Shown here: positions 12,432 through 26,828 of the stretch, piece after piece | Numbering within the stretch: position 1 is the stretch's first letter | Layout of the letters: each line of letters begins with the position of its first letter | Source of the DNA: Balamuthia mandrillaris | Taxonomy: Eukaryota; Discosea; Longamoebia; Balamuthiidae | Assembly (NCBI GenBank): GCA_031835245.1 | Contig: JAVKOQ010000025.1 | Location: forward strand, 55,001-119,000 | Reading direction: 5' to 3' | Length of the DNA stretch: 64,000 nucleotides | Program-made: the position numbers and the translations under genes | Notes under the pieces: model-generated | Databases searched by the model: none | What the model was told of the DNA's origin: nothing | Seen by the model: only the letters and a program-made list of their open reading frames with translations

Positions 12432-12452
12432 TCTCTCTCTCTCTCGCGTTCG
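12182..12452. promoter_or_regulatory. Spacer with CT microsatellite and kinase promoter
   Basis: 270 bp between the calpain-III/VCA gene (3' end) and the kinase gene (5' end), both minus-strand. A (CT)n run sits at about 12398-12444, in the 3' flank of the calpain-III/VCA gene and therefore purine-rich in its sense. The AT-rich part at 12200-12290 precedes the kinase start. No recognised promoter element. Confidence 0.4.
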
Positions 12453-13943
12453 CTAGTCCCACTCGCCATCAAAGCCATCTTCATCCTCGTCGTCGCTCAT
12501 CTCAATGGCTTCCCTGCGTGCAGTGATCTTTTCCATGTTGAAGGAGAAAGTCGAAGTCTTGGGCGGCGGTGGAGCCAGCACCCTGTTGGCCGCGGATTTG
12601 AGCTTATGACCTCCCTTCAGGAGATCAGTCAACATCTGCTCGCGCGGAGAGACGGCTGGTAGCTCTTTGGGACTAGCTTTCTTCAGGCCGGCTGCAGCGG
12701 CAGCCAAGTTGGTGGAGAGGCCCCCATCTTTGTTGTTGAAGGAGATTAATGGAGGAGGAGGTGGGGGAGAGGCACCTGCGGAGGAGGATGGAGGGGGAGC
12801 GATGGTGGGGGGAGGAGGCGGAGGAAGCGCGGATGGTGTTGAGGACGGAGGTTCCGGTACAGAGGACGTGGTTTGCTTGTTAGCGTTAGCGCGTTGTTGT
12901 TCTAGTTCGGAGAGAGCTTGAGAAAGTTGGTTGCGAACTTGCTCCAATTCTTTCTTCAACTCTGCAACCTCGTCCTTTAGGCGAGCATTTTCTGCCCGTG
13001 CTTCGGTATCTTCTACTGTTACGCTTGGAGGAGGAGCTGCTTTCGTCGATGCCTGTTCTTCTGGTTTAGCTTCTCCTTGCGGTTGGCCACCTTCATTGCC
13101 AGAGGTGCTTTGGTTCGCCTCGTTGCCGTCTTCAGCAGAACTGGATGGCTCGGCGATGTCTGCGGTTGCTTGTGACTCCGTTGCTGCTTCTTTCTGTTTC
13201 TCTGGTTCGGTCTCCTTGTCTTCTTCGTGTTGTTCCTTTAGCTCTTCTTTCGGCGTTTCCACATTGCTGCCCTTCTCCGCATCGACCTCTTTGTCAGATG
13301 ATTCCTGTTGCTGTTCTTCCTCTCCAGACTCCAGCATCTGTATGTAGGGTGTATAATCCACCTCATCCAAGGAAAGCTTTTCTCTGTCCTCCTCGCTGGT
13401 AAACACCTGCACATAAAAAGGCCCTTCATGGCCCGCGTGGAAGGTACATGGCGTGATGATATAGGGATGTTCATCCGGCTCTAAGCTCATTTCCAACGCA
13501 ACTGTATAATAGAACGTGTGCGTATACAACGACGTACAGAGTGAAAGGGTAAGACGATATTTTGTTTGTGGAAGTAAAACGAGTACATACCAGAAGGTGC
13601 TTCCTCAAAGTTGGCCTTGCCCAAGAGATCTTCCGCACTTTGCAGCTTCGGGAATCCCCACTCTTTGTTTCAACGACCAGTTAACAAATGAGACGAGAGA
13701 AAGAAAAGATAACACGCACTATCTCCTTTAGTTACATAGAATCCAATAGCTTCCCATTCCATTTGTTTTGGGTTTTCTGAAACCTGAACCAGTAGGATGG
13801 TAGCTTTACAAGCCTGTTTAACAGTAAGAGCCAAATGTGGGTTTTGATTCCAGGTCGAGTTGTTCATACAACCACCTGACGTTTCTGCAGTCCATTGATC
13901 CTATTACAACGCCATTCGTTTCAGTAAGGTCTGTTTCTACGAG

Positions 13944-13982
<39 letters not shown>

Positions 13983-15215
13983 GATACCACAATGATAATA
14001 GGAGGTGCAGCTGCAATAGGCACGAAGGTGACACCTTCTGACTCAGGAGCATAGCAAGTGATGACGTAGGGGTGCTCTTGTCTGGGGTAGAATAAGCATG
14101 GAATAATCACATACACTCGTCCTGCTTCCGCATTAAATTCCGTTGACACTGTTGGTGTTTTATTTTTTTTAAAAAAAAGTCGTTTTAAAATGAGAATCTC
14201 GAACGGAGAGCGAAGAAAAAAAAACAAAACAAAAGCAACTAGACGAACCATCCTTTTGCCTTCGGAATTTGCCTCTGGCAACAATTTCAGTTTCTTTGGC
14301 TGAGATGATAGATCTGGGTTGTTCATCTTGACCAGAAACAAGTGGTAAGTTAGTGTATGTGCATACGGAAAAATGAGGTGGAATGTGAACGACAATAAAA
14401 TCATTCTTTTTACCTCCTGTGTCGATCACGTAGAAACCGATGCTCTTCATATTTTCTCTGTCACGAGGTTGGGCCAACAATACATTGACAACAGTGGATT
14501 TCTCGGACTTGAAAATATATTGTGGGTTGTTTCTCCAAGTTTCGAAACTCATGCATCCGCCACCAGTGATGGCATTCCATTCTCCCTTTATGGTTGAAAA
14601 ATCAGTATACCTTTTCAGCAACATCCAAACCTAAACGGAAAAAGAAAGAAGAGAAACCAAAAAGAAGAACTGAGCAACTTACAGGAAGAGAGTAAGCAGA
14701 TAGAGGATCATCGCAAGGCCGAATGCTAAAGTTGTCTTCATTTCCCTCTCCTCTGGCAAACAAAGACAAGGTGTAGTCAGCCTCCATGTGCGGCTCAAAG
14801 GCGCAAGGCAAAAGAATGTAAGGATGTTCAGAAGCTTCTAATGTCACTTCGTTTGAGACTGCACGCAATAAAGCATTTAGCGTTTGCTTTGCACGTTTAT
14901 GAAAGAAACAAAGCGTACGTACTTTCTTTGGCTTCAAAGAATCCAGACTTGTAGACCAGATGCTCTCGCTTGACTCTCATTCTTCGCAAGCCTTTGAAAA
15001 AGGAATATAAATCGTTTTGTCCAATAGCACTTTTTTTGAGAAAGATTCGTAGTACCCTTATCACTTTTCAGTATATAATATCCAATTGAAATGGCTTCCT
15101 CGTCAGTACGAAGTTTGATGGTAAGAGTCATAGTTTCTTTCACTGTGAGGAAATATTGTTGATTGCTCCGCCAGCTCGTATGATTCCTGTGGAGAGGGAG
15201 GGAGAGGGAGAGGGA

Positions 15216-15267
<52 letters not shown>

Positions 15268-16858
15268 ATATAACAGAGGACAGGAAGTGTGTTAAAAGGT
15301 GCAATACCAAGAAATGAGGCGTAGGTTATACTAACATGCATCCTCCAGCAGTTTGTCCTCTCCAACTTCCCTACACATCAAATGAATGGTCAGTGCGTAA
15401 TAAAACAAAAGGTTGGGATAATAAAACCTCCATAGTGATGCCTTGACTGGCTCCTAGCTCGTTTAATTGAATGGGATTATCACTGAGAATTTTGATGGTA
15501 AACTTGGCAAGATAGTTTGGGTCAAAAGTGCATGGCACCACAACGTAGTGTCCAGCAGGCAAAATTAACCGCATATCGACTGATGAGAGAGAGACAGAGA
15601 GAGAGAATTAACATCACAGCAACAAGCTTTAAATGAGGAAGTATATGAACCTTCTTCATGGCTAGCAAATCGGGACTTGCTTACAACCGACTCGTTTGTC
15701 ACATTCACCAGCTTTTTCGTAACTCGATCTGGTCAAAAGAAAAAACAAATGAACAATGAAGAAAGAGAACAAGAAAACAACAAACACCTCACCTTCGCAT
15801 TGGATAATATAAAGACCCAACGAATCAAAGTCATCTTTTTCGCTTTGCAGCAGGGTTACATTGACGTCCGTTTTCTTTTCCAAAGAAAGCAGAAACTGCG
15901 GATTGTTCACAAACGTGAGGTTGTTCTTGCACCCTCCCGCAGTCTCCTCCGTCCACTGACCCTCTGCTATGGCCTCATCCCACTTACGACGTTTGGTCAG
16001 TCCCTCCAATAAGATGGGGGCAGAGTTGGAAGTGACCGTCAGGCGGAAGGAACCCGCCTCCCCCTCATCGAATGTACAAGGGATGATGATGTAGGGAAGT
16101 TCTGTTCCTTCTACCTCCATCGTAGTTGTGACTGTTTTTTAAAAAGAAAAAATGAGTTGGAAGCCAAAAAAAAAGAGAAGTTTTTGAATTAGCGTACTTT
16201 GCTGTCGCACACCGAAAGAGGTCTTTGCCAACAACAGAGAGTGAGGCTGGCCTCCCATCAGCTGACGTCCCGTGCCTGAAATATATACCCTCTGTAAACA
16301 TCAAAGAAAACTCTAGCCTTTCAAAAAAAAAAATGTTGAGTTCGCACCATCGCTCTTAAGCACGTAAAAGCCAATGGCGACCTGTTCCTCTTCTGGATTG
16401 TCCTGCTCCAACACAATGTCGATCTGGGTGGTCTGCGGTGCGCTCAAGAAGAACTGTGGGTTCTTCTTCCAGCTGGCGGTGTTGAAGCAACCTCCGTCCG
16501 TCTGGCCTTTGACCCACTGTCCTGGGAGCGTGAAGCTCAACGCTGGCTCCGGTATCATATCTTCCTCTTCTTTATTCGCTTCTCTCTCTTTCGCTTTCTT
16601 GCTTTTCTTGCCGCTCTTCTTCTTGGAAGATTGTTTACCAGCTCTGGGGGAGGGCTCGCCTGCAGCTCCTGCGGCGGCTGCAGCCTCCTCCTTTTTGTTG
16701 CTGTTGGCCTCCTCCAAACGAGCCAAGCGTTGGAAGAGCTCTTCGATCTGTTTTTTCTGCTCCTCGATCGTGCGGGTGGCCTCTCTGAGCTTTTTCTTGG
16801 TGGCCTTGTGCTCCTTTTTGGCTTGGGCCAGCTTTTCCTCGGTCGTAGCTTTTGGCAT
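12453..16858 (-). CDS. Five-repeat calpain domain III protein with WH2-acidic (VCA-like) tail
   Basis: Fifteen exons (16858-16348, 16275-16198, 16131-15793, 15728-15651, 15579-15428, 15370-15336, 15186-15056, 14991-14923, 14858-14683, 14585-14414, 14299-14249, 14148-13988, 13900-13720, 13662-13591, 13501-12453) give an unbroken 1084-aa frame. Residues 1-60 form a coiled coil and 75-100 a Lys-rich linker. Five calpain domain III (C2-like) modules follow at about 110-240, 246-386, 387-523, 524-651 and 652-775. Each has a GxW...GGC...W..NPQ half and an E.PYIIIPCTF half. There is no protease core. After an acidic stretch come a coiled coil (900-942), poly-Pro (953-987), a WH2-like motif (MLTDLLKGGHKLKS, 1024-1040), a basic-amphipathic segment and an acidic end finishing GEWD. 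That order matches the VCA module of Arp2/3 activators. Inferred role: Ca2+/lipid-responsive actin nucleation; the C2-like function is not shown. Confidence 0.8.
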
Positions 16859-16882
16859 ACTTGTTTAATTCTTTACAGCTTT

Positions 16883-16934
<52 letters not shown>

Positions 16935-17483
16935 AGAGATAGGCAGACACCAAACCAGAAGAAGAAGAAGAAGAAGAAAAAATAGCGTTGTTGTTAGTGC
17001 GTAGGCGTTGGGAGCCACCAAAGCCAAACATGTCAGAGCAACAACCAACTTACTTGTTTTTTTTTTAAAAAAATACAGTTCTTTGTGTCTGTCAAAAATA
17101 CAAAGAGAGCCGAGCGGAGAGGTGCGCGTAGGACTAAATAACAATTTTTTTAACAAAAAAAAAAAGAGGAACAGCTTCCTCAGCGGGGTTGTCTTGCAAG
17201 CCTCCGCCCTTTGAGTGACTTTCAACCAAGCGAAAAAAAAAAAGGTTTTGCGTACTCCCCCCCGCTGTGTCCTCCTTGTATTTTTATTTTTCTTTGCTTT
17301 AATACGTCGTTGTGCTTTGTTTGAATGCTGGTTGGTCGGACACACGTCAGCACTCCCCGAAATGTTAATTCCCACTATAACCCCGGAACGAATCCCATCG
17401 CTTGCAATTTTGTTTTTTGTTTTTTGTTTTTTCACACGAAAAAAAAAAAGAAACAGTTTTGTTTTTTTTAAAAAAAGACTTTG
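16859..17483. promoter_or_regulatory. 5' region of the calpain-III/VCA gene with GA microsatellite
   Basis: 625 bp between this gene's start and the stop of the LRR-PP2C gene. It holds a (GA)n run at about 16884-16939, a GAA run at 16961-16978, and several T/A homopolymers. The longest ORF, about 266 codons on the minus strand, is built on repeats and reads into the neighbouring gene; it was not accepted. It probably holds a promoter and 5' UTR. Confidence 0.4.
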
Positions 17484-20400
17484 TCAAGGAAGCTCCACCA
17501 CCATCACGCTGATGTTGTCGGAACTGCCAAGAAGGAAGGCGAGGTCTCGCAATGCGGTGGCAGGAGAGACGTGACCTTCTATATCATACATAACGCCCAC
17601 TCCGCTTCCTCCATCCCGCTCGTTCTCATCCTCCATTTCCTTCTCGCCCTCGCAAGAAGAAGAGGAGGAGGAAGAACAAGAAGAAGAGGAGGAAGCAGGA
17701 GAAAGGAAAGGAGAAGGTGAGGGAGAAGGTGAAGGCGAACGGGAGGTTGGTGATCTTGTGGCTTGACCCTCGCGACCTATCTTCACAGAGCAAGTCTTCA
17801 GCACAATATTTACAGCGTCTTGGTCTGAGACCTCGTCCCATAGTCCATCACAGGCCATGATAAGAAAGCGAGGGCCTCTTGCTGAGGAAGAAGAACCGGA
17901 TACCAGGTTTACTCTGGTGCGAGAACGGTTTCTCTTAATGCGCCGAGGGCCGCGTCTTGCGCCTCTTCGCATGTGGCCGCCGCTGCTAGAGTCGTAGAGG
18001 GGTATTCTGTACACTTGGGGTTCGCACGTCACAAAAGGTTTGCATTTGGCATCTCCTAACGATCTGCTCACCGCCAAATCGTTTTGAACTCGTCCTATAA
18101 GTAAAATAGATATATTAGAACTACCGGTTGGCAAACAAGGAAAATCATGAAGAAAGAAAGGAAGAACGAAAAAGAAACCTTTTTCAGAGACAAAGCCACC
18201 AAGGCTCATGATACGATCCCGCTCCGAAGCAATAAACGGCGTATGATCCCTAGAAATTCTCTCCGCCACCCCGCTCATTCCTCCTCCATTCCCTCCTACG
18301 CTTCCATCCGATGATGCCTCACCCCATCCATTACAAAGAACAGCACGTGAATCACCAGCGTTGGCCACCCACAAGGCTCCTTCGTCGAGAGAGAGCCAAG
18401 CCACGTTGGCGGTGCAGCCTGACTCTGTACCCGATTGAAGGATGAGCTCGTCCAACTTGGCAAAAGTCTTGAGCAGTACTCGATCCATGTCGTCCCATTC
18501 GTTTATCTCATCTTCGTCGTCCTCGTCATTATACCGTTGTTTGCTTAGTTTCGCCATTTGTAACCTTTTGTCTCTTTTGTTTAACTGAGTATTTGTTGTC
18601 ATTTTTTTAGATGTTAGTCATACATAGAACGGAGAATGGAGAAAACAGAAAATAAGCATAAGAGAACAGAGGGAAAATAGCAAGAAGAAGGCAAAGAACA
18701 AACCATTTGCTCCAACACACCGCTTAAATGGATAGCAGCAAGTTCAGCAGCTTTGCTGCCTCCGTGCCCATCAAACACAGCAAACACGTATTCGTTGGGA
18801 TTACCTCGAAAATTCTTGTGAACCAATATTGTGTCTTCCATTTCGCCTCGATTGCCTCTCATCTCCGCCCAAGTTACGTAAACGCTTGGCGCAGGGGTGA
18901 ATCCACCATCAACTCGGTCAATATTTTCTCCACCTTTCTCTTTCTCTTTTTCCTCTTCTCCTCCATCAGAAAGAGAAATAGTAGGAAGGCCTGAAGACGT
19001 TGATGAAGTAGAAGATAAAGAGGAAGGTGTATCAGGTGACACAGTGACAGAATGTTCCGTGAGGTTGTGCAGGTCAAGAGGAACCCCTTCTTCTCTTTCT
19101 ACCCCATTACCGCCAGCAGTGGGGGATGGTGCTTTAGGCCGAGGAGGATTAAAAGGATTTCCAATAGTGCTAAACCAAGAGAGAGAATGTTGCGTGGACA
19201 ACTGGCGAATGTCGTTCCAAGGCACAGCACTGTAGGAGACGTTACAGTAGGATATTTTGAGATGGGTCAAACTGGTGAGCCGAATCAGGTCTCCTGGCAA
19301 GGTGGAGAGAGAGGGATTGGCGGAGAGGTCCATTTCGACCAGACGCCCGAGGCCGGCAAGGGACTGAGGGCAGGCGCTGAGCTGGTTGTAGGAGGCCTCC
19401 AACTCACTAAGGCAGTGCAGCATGTCTAGCTCGTCGGGCAGGGAGGTGAGGTTGTTGTCCGTCACGTCCAATACTTGTAGGTTGACTAACTTGCCTATGT
19501 CTGGTGGTAGCTCTGCCAAAAGGTTGCCTGAAAGGTAGAGATGCTGTTTTCGAAGCAATGGAGTGAGATGCGTTCAAACAACCACAGTAAGTAAAGGTAA
19601 GATGTACTTTTAACCAAGGTAACTGGAACACGCAGGTCGGGATTGACTTGAGGCGATTTCCTGAAATGGCAAGTACTTGCAGTGTGGTGAGATTGCAAAT
19701 GGAGTCGGGCAGAGTGGTCAGCTTGTTGTAGCCCAAGTACAACCTCTCCAGCCCCACCAAGTTGCCAATCTCCGAAGGAATCTCTGTGATTATGTTTCCG
19801 GCTAAGCTTAGGCGGGAGAGACTTGTCAAGAGAAAGGCCTCTTTGGGGAGAATAGAGATGAGATTGAGGCTCATTTCCAGTTCTTTGAGTTTGGTCAACT
19901 CTCCGAGGCAGGGGGCGAATTCTTTAAGCAGGTTCTTCCGAACATCCAACTGGCCTAGCCGTTGAAGGTTGCCTAAGGTGGGAGGCAGTTCCTCCAAAGC
20001 GTTATCTTGTACGGCAAGGACCAGCAGGTTTTCCAGCTTGCCGATGCTGTCGGGCAGGTGGCTAAGTTGATTGGATCCTAGGTATAGTCTTTGTAGCCGG
20101 TCCAAGCACCCTAACTCGTTAGGTAGACTACGCAGTCTAATAAAGATTGCATTAAAAGGCTTAGTTTAGGGTGTATTTCGTTCCTTTTGTTTCTCTCTTT
20201 CTCATTGCCTCTTTGATGACGTACCTGTTTTTGGAGAGGTTGAGTTCTGCAAGGGATGAAAGCGAAGAAATTTGTGGAGGAAGCGAAGTGAGGAGGTTGG
20301 CACGTAGGTTAAGTTTGCCAAGGTTTTGCAGCATGCCAAGTTCTGGCGGGATGCTCGTGAGCCGGTTATTATCCAGTTCGAGTTGGGTTAGAGCGGTGAG

Positions 20401-21310
20401 ATGGCCAATAGAACCAGGAAGCTCTCGCAGCGTGTTGAAGGACAGAAACAACGTTCTAAGTTTTTTCAACTTGCCCAGCCCTTGAGGCAAGCTCTGTAGT
20501 TTGTTGAACGCCAACTCGATCCTTTTTTTTAAATTAAAATAAAAGGAATGTAACAGGAGAGAACAAAGTTGAAACGATGGGATTTTGTTGGTTAGCGCAG
20601 ACTAGAAAAGAGGTTGCAAGCAAAGAAAGAAACCACAACACTGACATGACACACACACAACACAGCAAAACAAAGGAAAGAGAGAAATAAAAAAACCTTT
20701 CGAGTTCGACAGCATCTTCCAACTGAGGAGGAAGATGAGTGATGCGGTTGCCGCTGGCGTTGAGCCGCTTGAGGGCTAGAAGCGAGCCGATCATGCCGGG
20801 TAGGGTGTGCAGCTGGTTGGTGGCAATGTCCAGGTCGGTAAGGTTGCTGCAGAGGCCCACCTCCTCCGGGATGCTCTTCAGCTGGTTGACATAGACGACA
20901 AGCTTGCGGAGGGAGCTGCACCAGGCTATTTGTCTCGGCAGCTCTGCCAGCTGGTTCATGGAGAGGTTGAGCTCCTCCAGCAGCTGGAGGTTCTCAAAGA
21001 GGTCCTCGGGGATGGAGGCCAGCTGGTTGTTGGCCAGCTCCAAGCGGGTGAGGTTGGTGAGCTGGCCGAGCTCCAAGGGGATGGCTGTGAGCTCGTTCTT
21101 GTTGAGGGCGAGTCGTTCGAGGCGGGTCAATTTGCCGATCTTGGGAGGCAGCGCAGAGATCTTGTTGAAGTTGCCGATGAAGGTCACCAGGTGCTTGAAG
21201 GAGTTGATCTTGACGACGAGAAGGTGCTGGGTGGTGAGGCCTTGGTTGGAGAGGTCCAACCGCTCGCTGGATTTCAAATCTTTGCCTGGTTTGCCTTGCA
21301 GGTTGCCCAT
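17484..21310 (-). CDS. Leucine-rich repeat / PP2C protein phosphatase
   Basis: Exons 21310-20697, 20521-20225, 20136-19608, 19543-18704, 18584-18179 and 18094-17484 make 1098 aa in one frame. About residues 40-620 are a continuous array of some 23-residue LRRs (L..L.LS.N.L..LP..IG.L). A Ser/Pro-rich linker (about 620-690) leads to a PP2C domain. All metal-binding and catalytic motifs are visible: EDTILV, VFDGHGG, NAGDSRAVL, SRDHTPF, VSRSLGDAKCK, ACDGLWDEVSDQDAV and GSSDNISVMVV. Two low-complexity insertions (Arg-rich; Ser/Pro-rich with a poly-Ser run) interrupt the PP2C C-terminal half. The LRR-PP2C order recalls PHLPP and fungal adenylate cyclase, but there is no PH or cyclase domain. It begins MGNLQGKPGK, so Gly2 could be N-myristoylated, which is a prediction. 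Confidence 0.92.
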
Positions 21311-21677
21311 CTTTTTTTTTTTTGTTATTATTTCGCCTCTTCTTTTTTCTTTCTTCCCAGAAAAACGCTTTAAAACCGAGACTGTTGCTTATTGACGGAC
21401 CAAGGGCAGTTCGTGGCTTGCTGCAAGCAAGCCACACGTACGCACACGTCCCACCAAACACACAACAGGCCCACAACCAGCACCGTCACCGTTCCCCCTT
21501 CTTTATTTTATTTTATTTATTTATTTTGCCTGAATAATTCACTTCTTTCTTTTCCAAGTCAGCAATGCTGAACCCTCTTGTAGATCCTGATCATGTGATC
21601 AGTTTTATGTCGACATTTAATATCATGACGACTTGAGAAGAGGCATTGCGGTGAGCGACGACGAGGATGGAGAACGC

Positions 21678-21751
<74 letters not shown>

Positions 21752-21985
21752 GTATGAGTGAGGCAAAGAGCAGAGCACAGCAGGTATCTGCTGTATTTGT
21801 CTGCAGGCAGTCCTCTCGCCCTGACCACTGAACAAAAACAAAACAAAACAACAACACAAACAAACAAACAAAACAAAACAAACAAACAAAACAAACAAAC
21901 AAACAAAAACAAGGCTGCTTCTGCCACTGAAAGCATCGTAACCAACAAACGCACAAACTTGAATGGATGGATGTTTTTCTGGTCT
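21311..21985. other. Spacer with GA and AAAC microsatellites
   Basis: 675 bp between the LRR-PP2C start and the stop of the Iwr1-like gene. It contains (GA)n at about 21684-21748, a run of AAACA/AACA units at 21835-21911, and 'atgtcgacatttaatatcatgacgac' split over 21607-21632 (both spacer motifs). No supported gene; long Leu/Ser ORFs are antisense readings of (GA)n. Confidence 0.5.
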
Positions 21986-23857
21986 TTACTTTCTCATAGC
22001 ATGCCAGTGTTGGTGAAAAAAGTCAAAGTCGGGCTGAATGCGTGATTGCTCGTTTCCATCGTAGGAGAATTCCTCATCCGAAGGATACGTTTTTTCATCA
22101 ATGGCTTCCCATTGATTCCGCTCTACTTCTTCCTCTTCCTCTTCCCCTTCCTCTGCGCCAAGGCCATCGTAACCGTACAGCTCTCCTTTTGGTTTTCTGT
22201 AGCCGTAGAGATAGCGGTCTTCCTCGTCGTCGCTGGAAAGGTCCACCTCGCTGCCTATTCCCTCTTCCTGACTGGAATCTTCTTCCTCTGGATACTCATA
22301 GTCTGACTGATCTGCAGCTGTATATTGTATATTACAGTGATCGCATATTTAGAGTAAAAGGAAAGGATGATGATGATGAAGAAGAAGAAGAAGAAGAAGA
22401 AGAAGAAGAAGAAGAAGAAGAAGAAGAACAAGAAGGACAAGAAGGACAAGAGGAACAAGAAGAAGAACAAGAAGAAGAACAAAGAGAACAAGAACAGGAA
22501 GGAAACGAATACGACAAAGAGGAAGAAAAGTAACAAAGGAGATTCAAAAAACAGGAACCCAAACCATTTGAATCATCTGTTTCATCTTCAGAATCAGAAG
22601 GATCATACTCGCCGTGCCAAAGACTTCGTGCTGAAAAACTTTCAATGGATATCCTGTGTGTAATGTGGTTTTAGCAACTGAATCCAAAGTGTTTGACAGG
22701 AGAAACAACGTACACAGCCTTGGCGTCATCTAACTCTTCCCTTTGGGCGTTATCATCAAAATAATAAATATCATATACATACTCTCCATCCTCCTCTTCT
22801 TCTTTCTCTTTGTCTTTCTCTTTTCCGCTCCTGTCTTTTCCTCGTGTTGTTGCTTTTGCTGGTTCTTTGCTACCTTGCCAATGAGCGTGCAGTTCTTCTT
22901 CCTCATCATCCAGGGTGCTTCCCTGTTCGTGTAAGTAGTCTCTGAGCATTGGCAAATAGTTCGCGAGCATCATCTCCTCTTCCTTTGCTTCTTTCTGTAA
23001 TAGTGGTGTTTTTTCTGCTCGCTGTCTACCCTGTTTTAGGTTTGGGGCAAATGTTTTTTTGGTTGGTCGTTCTCGAGAGGCCAAGGTCCCTTGTGATGAT
23101 GATGGAAGATAAGATTCTTCTCCTTGTTTTTCAAGATCTACGATGTGATAGGATGGTGCTCCACCTCCTTCCTCCTCCTCCTCTTCCTCTTCTTCTTTTG
23201 CTCTGCGTAGCTTTGCTTCTTGCTGGGCGCGTTTCTTTCATTTTTAAAAAAATAATGAGAGAGAGAGAGAGAAACGAGAGCAGAGAAGGAGTAGTCAGAA
23301 GAGAGAGGAGAGAGAGAGAGAGAGAGAAAAGAGAAGCACATACGATGGCCAGTTCAGCAGGATGGCCTGCAGTGGTGGAGTGTGCTAACCGGAAAAGCTT
23401 CCGCCTTGGTGCTGCTCCGTTGATCTCAGTTTCCAAGTTTCGCCGCCTGTTCTCGTCCTGCTGAACAAGTTTGGTTTCATCTTCTTCTTCTTTCTCTTTG
23501 CCAATGGATGTGAGGTCTCGCAACGCAGATGCAAGTTTGCTGACACTGACCCGTTTTGTGGGCCTCGGATTTTCCACAATCACTTTTTTTTTTCAGTGGG
23601 TTTTTTTTGTGTGAGAAGAGAGCAAGAGAGAGCGAGAGCGAGAGCGAGAGCGAGCGCGTACCCAATGTGTCTGCAGGTTGTTCGGTCCTCTTACGCTTCA
23701 CCCGAATGAAGGTTGGCTTCAACAACGAAGACGGTCGTGCACTTGCAGGCTCCTCTGTGGTCATCTTTGCAACTTGCGCAGTTAAACGTGCACTTGTTTG
23801 TTTTTTTTGAGGCCTGCTGTCTCCTATCCTGTCCTCCCCTAAGTCTACCGCTTTCAT
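21986..23857 (-). CDS. RNA polymerase II nuclear import factor (Iwr1 / SLC7A6OS family)
   Basis: Exons 23857-23662, 23582-23344, 23234-22714, 22638-22565 and 22311-21986 give 451 aa in frame. The N-terminal half carries 'FIRVKRKR' and 'RKLFRLAHS' blocks like those preceding the Iwr1 domain. The signature follows: EYVYDIYYFDD, then 'GEYDPSDSEDETDDSNDQSDYEYPEEED', split by two introns, matching the family's YVYD.YY ... DSND...DYP pattern. The C-terminus is strongly acidic. Iwr1 binds assembled RNA polymerase II in the cytoplasm and brings it into the nucleus; that role is taken from the family. The third intron is 75 nt and the fourth holds a GAA microsatellite. Confidence 0.8.
22367..22500. 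repeat. GAA-type microsatellite in an intron
   Basis: (GAT)n, then (GAA)n, then mixed GAACAA/GGACAA units, inside the last intron of the minus-strand Iwr1-like gene; pyrimidine-rich in the sense strand. It generates false poly-Glu, poly-Lys and poly-Phe ORFs. Confidence 0.9.
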
Positions 23858-24024
23858 GGACGTGAGCGAGGACAGCGTTGGGAGGGAAAGGCGAAAATCA
23901 GGTCGTCATGACTATGTGAACTTCCCGCCAAAAAACCATATTGTCGACAGCAAAGAGAAAAATTTGACGAATTTTTTGGGTTGTTTTCATTTGTTTGGAG
24001 TGAGTCAGGATGGATGGCAGCGCT
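23858..24024. promoter_or_regulatory. Short spacer with GTCGTCATGAC and TGTCGACA sites
   Basis: 167 bp between the TRAPPC12 stop and the Iwr1-like start. It contains 'ggtcgtcatgac' (about 23901) and 'ttgtcgacag' (about 23941), 45-85 bp upstream of the Iwr1-like ATG, as at several other genes here. Confidence 0.4.
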
Positions 24025-26430
<2,406 letters not shown>

Positions 26431-26828
26431 CCTTTTCCTTTCTTTTCGTTTCTTTTTTTTTGTTTGTGCGAAATGAGATTGCTTGCATCGGGTGTCGAAC
26501 CTATAATACGTATTTTCCACGACGACATGAAGATTTTCTTTTGTCGACATGATCTCCATTTTTGATATCTGTTTTCTTCCTTATTTTGAAAAAATTCGAT
26601 TGGTGGTTTGAAATTTTTGTCAAAGATCAAATCGTTGCACCGCTGTAATGCCGATTCAACCAGCAAACGAAAACATGAGGGCGTAACAAGAGAGAGAGAA
26701 GCAAAAAGCCTTTTTGTTTTTTCGCTCGTTCTAAGGGTAAAGCGTACAACAACCACAACAAAAACAAAAAAAAGGAGGAGTTTTAAAAGAAGAAGAGAAG
26801 AAGAAGGAAAAAAAGCACAGCTGTGCCT
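26431..26828. promoter_or_regulatory. TRAPPC12 promoter region with CGACGACATG and TGTCGACAT
   Basis: About 400 bp between the TRAPPC12 start and the stop of the FCP-type phosphatase gene. 'cacgacgacatg' (about 26518) and 'ttgtcgacatgatc' (about 26541) lie 90-120 bp upstream of the TRAPPC12 ATG. The rest is AT-rich with no supported gene. Confidence 0.45.

Noticed and set aside
16635-17435. 266-codon minus-strand ORF upstream of the calpain-III/VCA start
   Set aside because: Composed of homopolymer and (CT)n readings; no conserved block and in another frame from the gene.
22042-22533. 163-codon plus-strand ORF with poly-Glu
   Set aside because: Antisense to Iwr1-like exons plus the (GAA)n intron.
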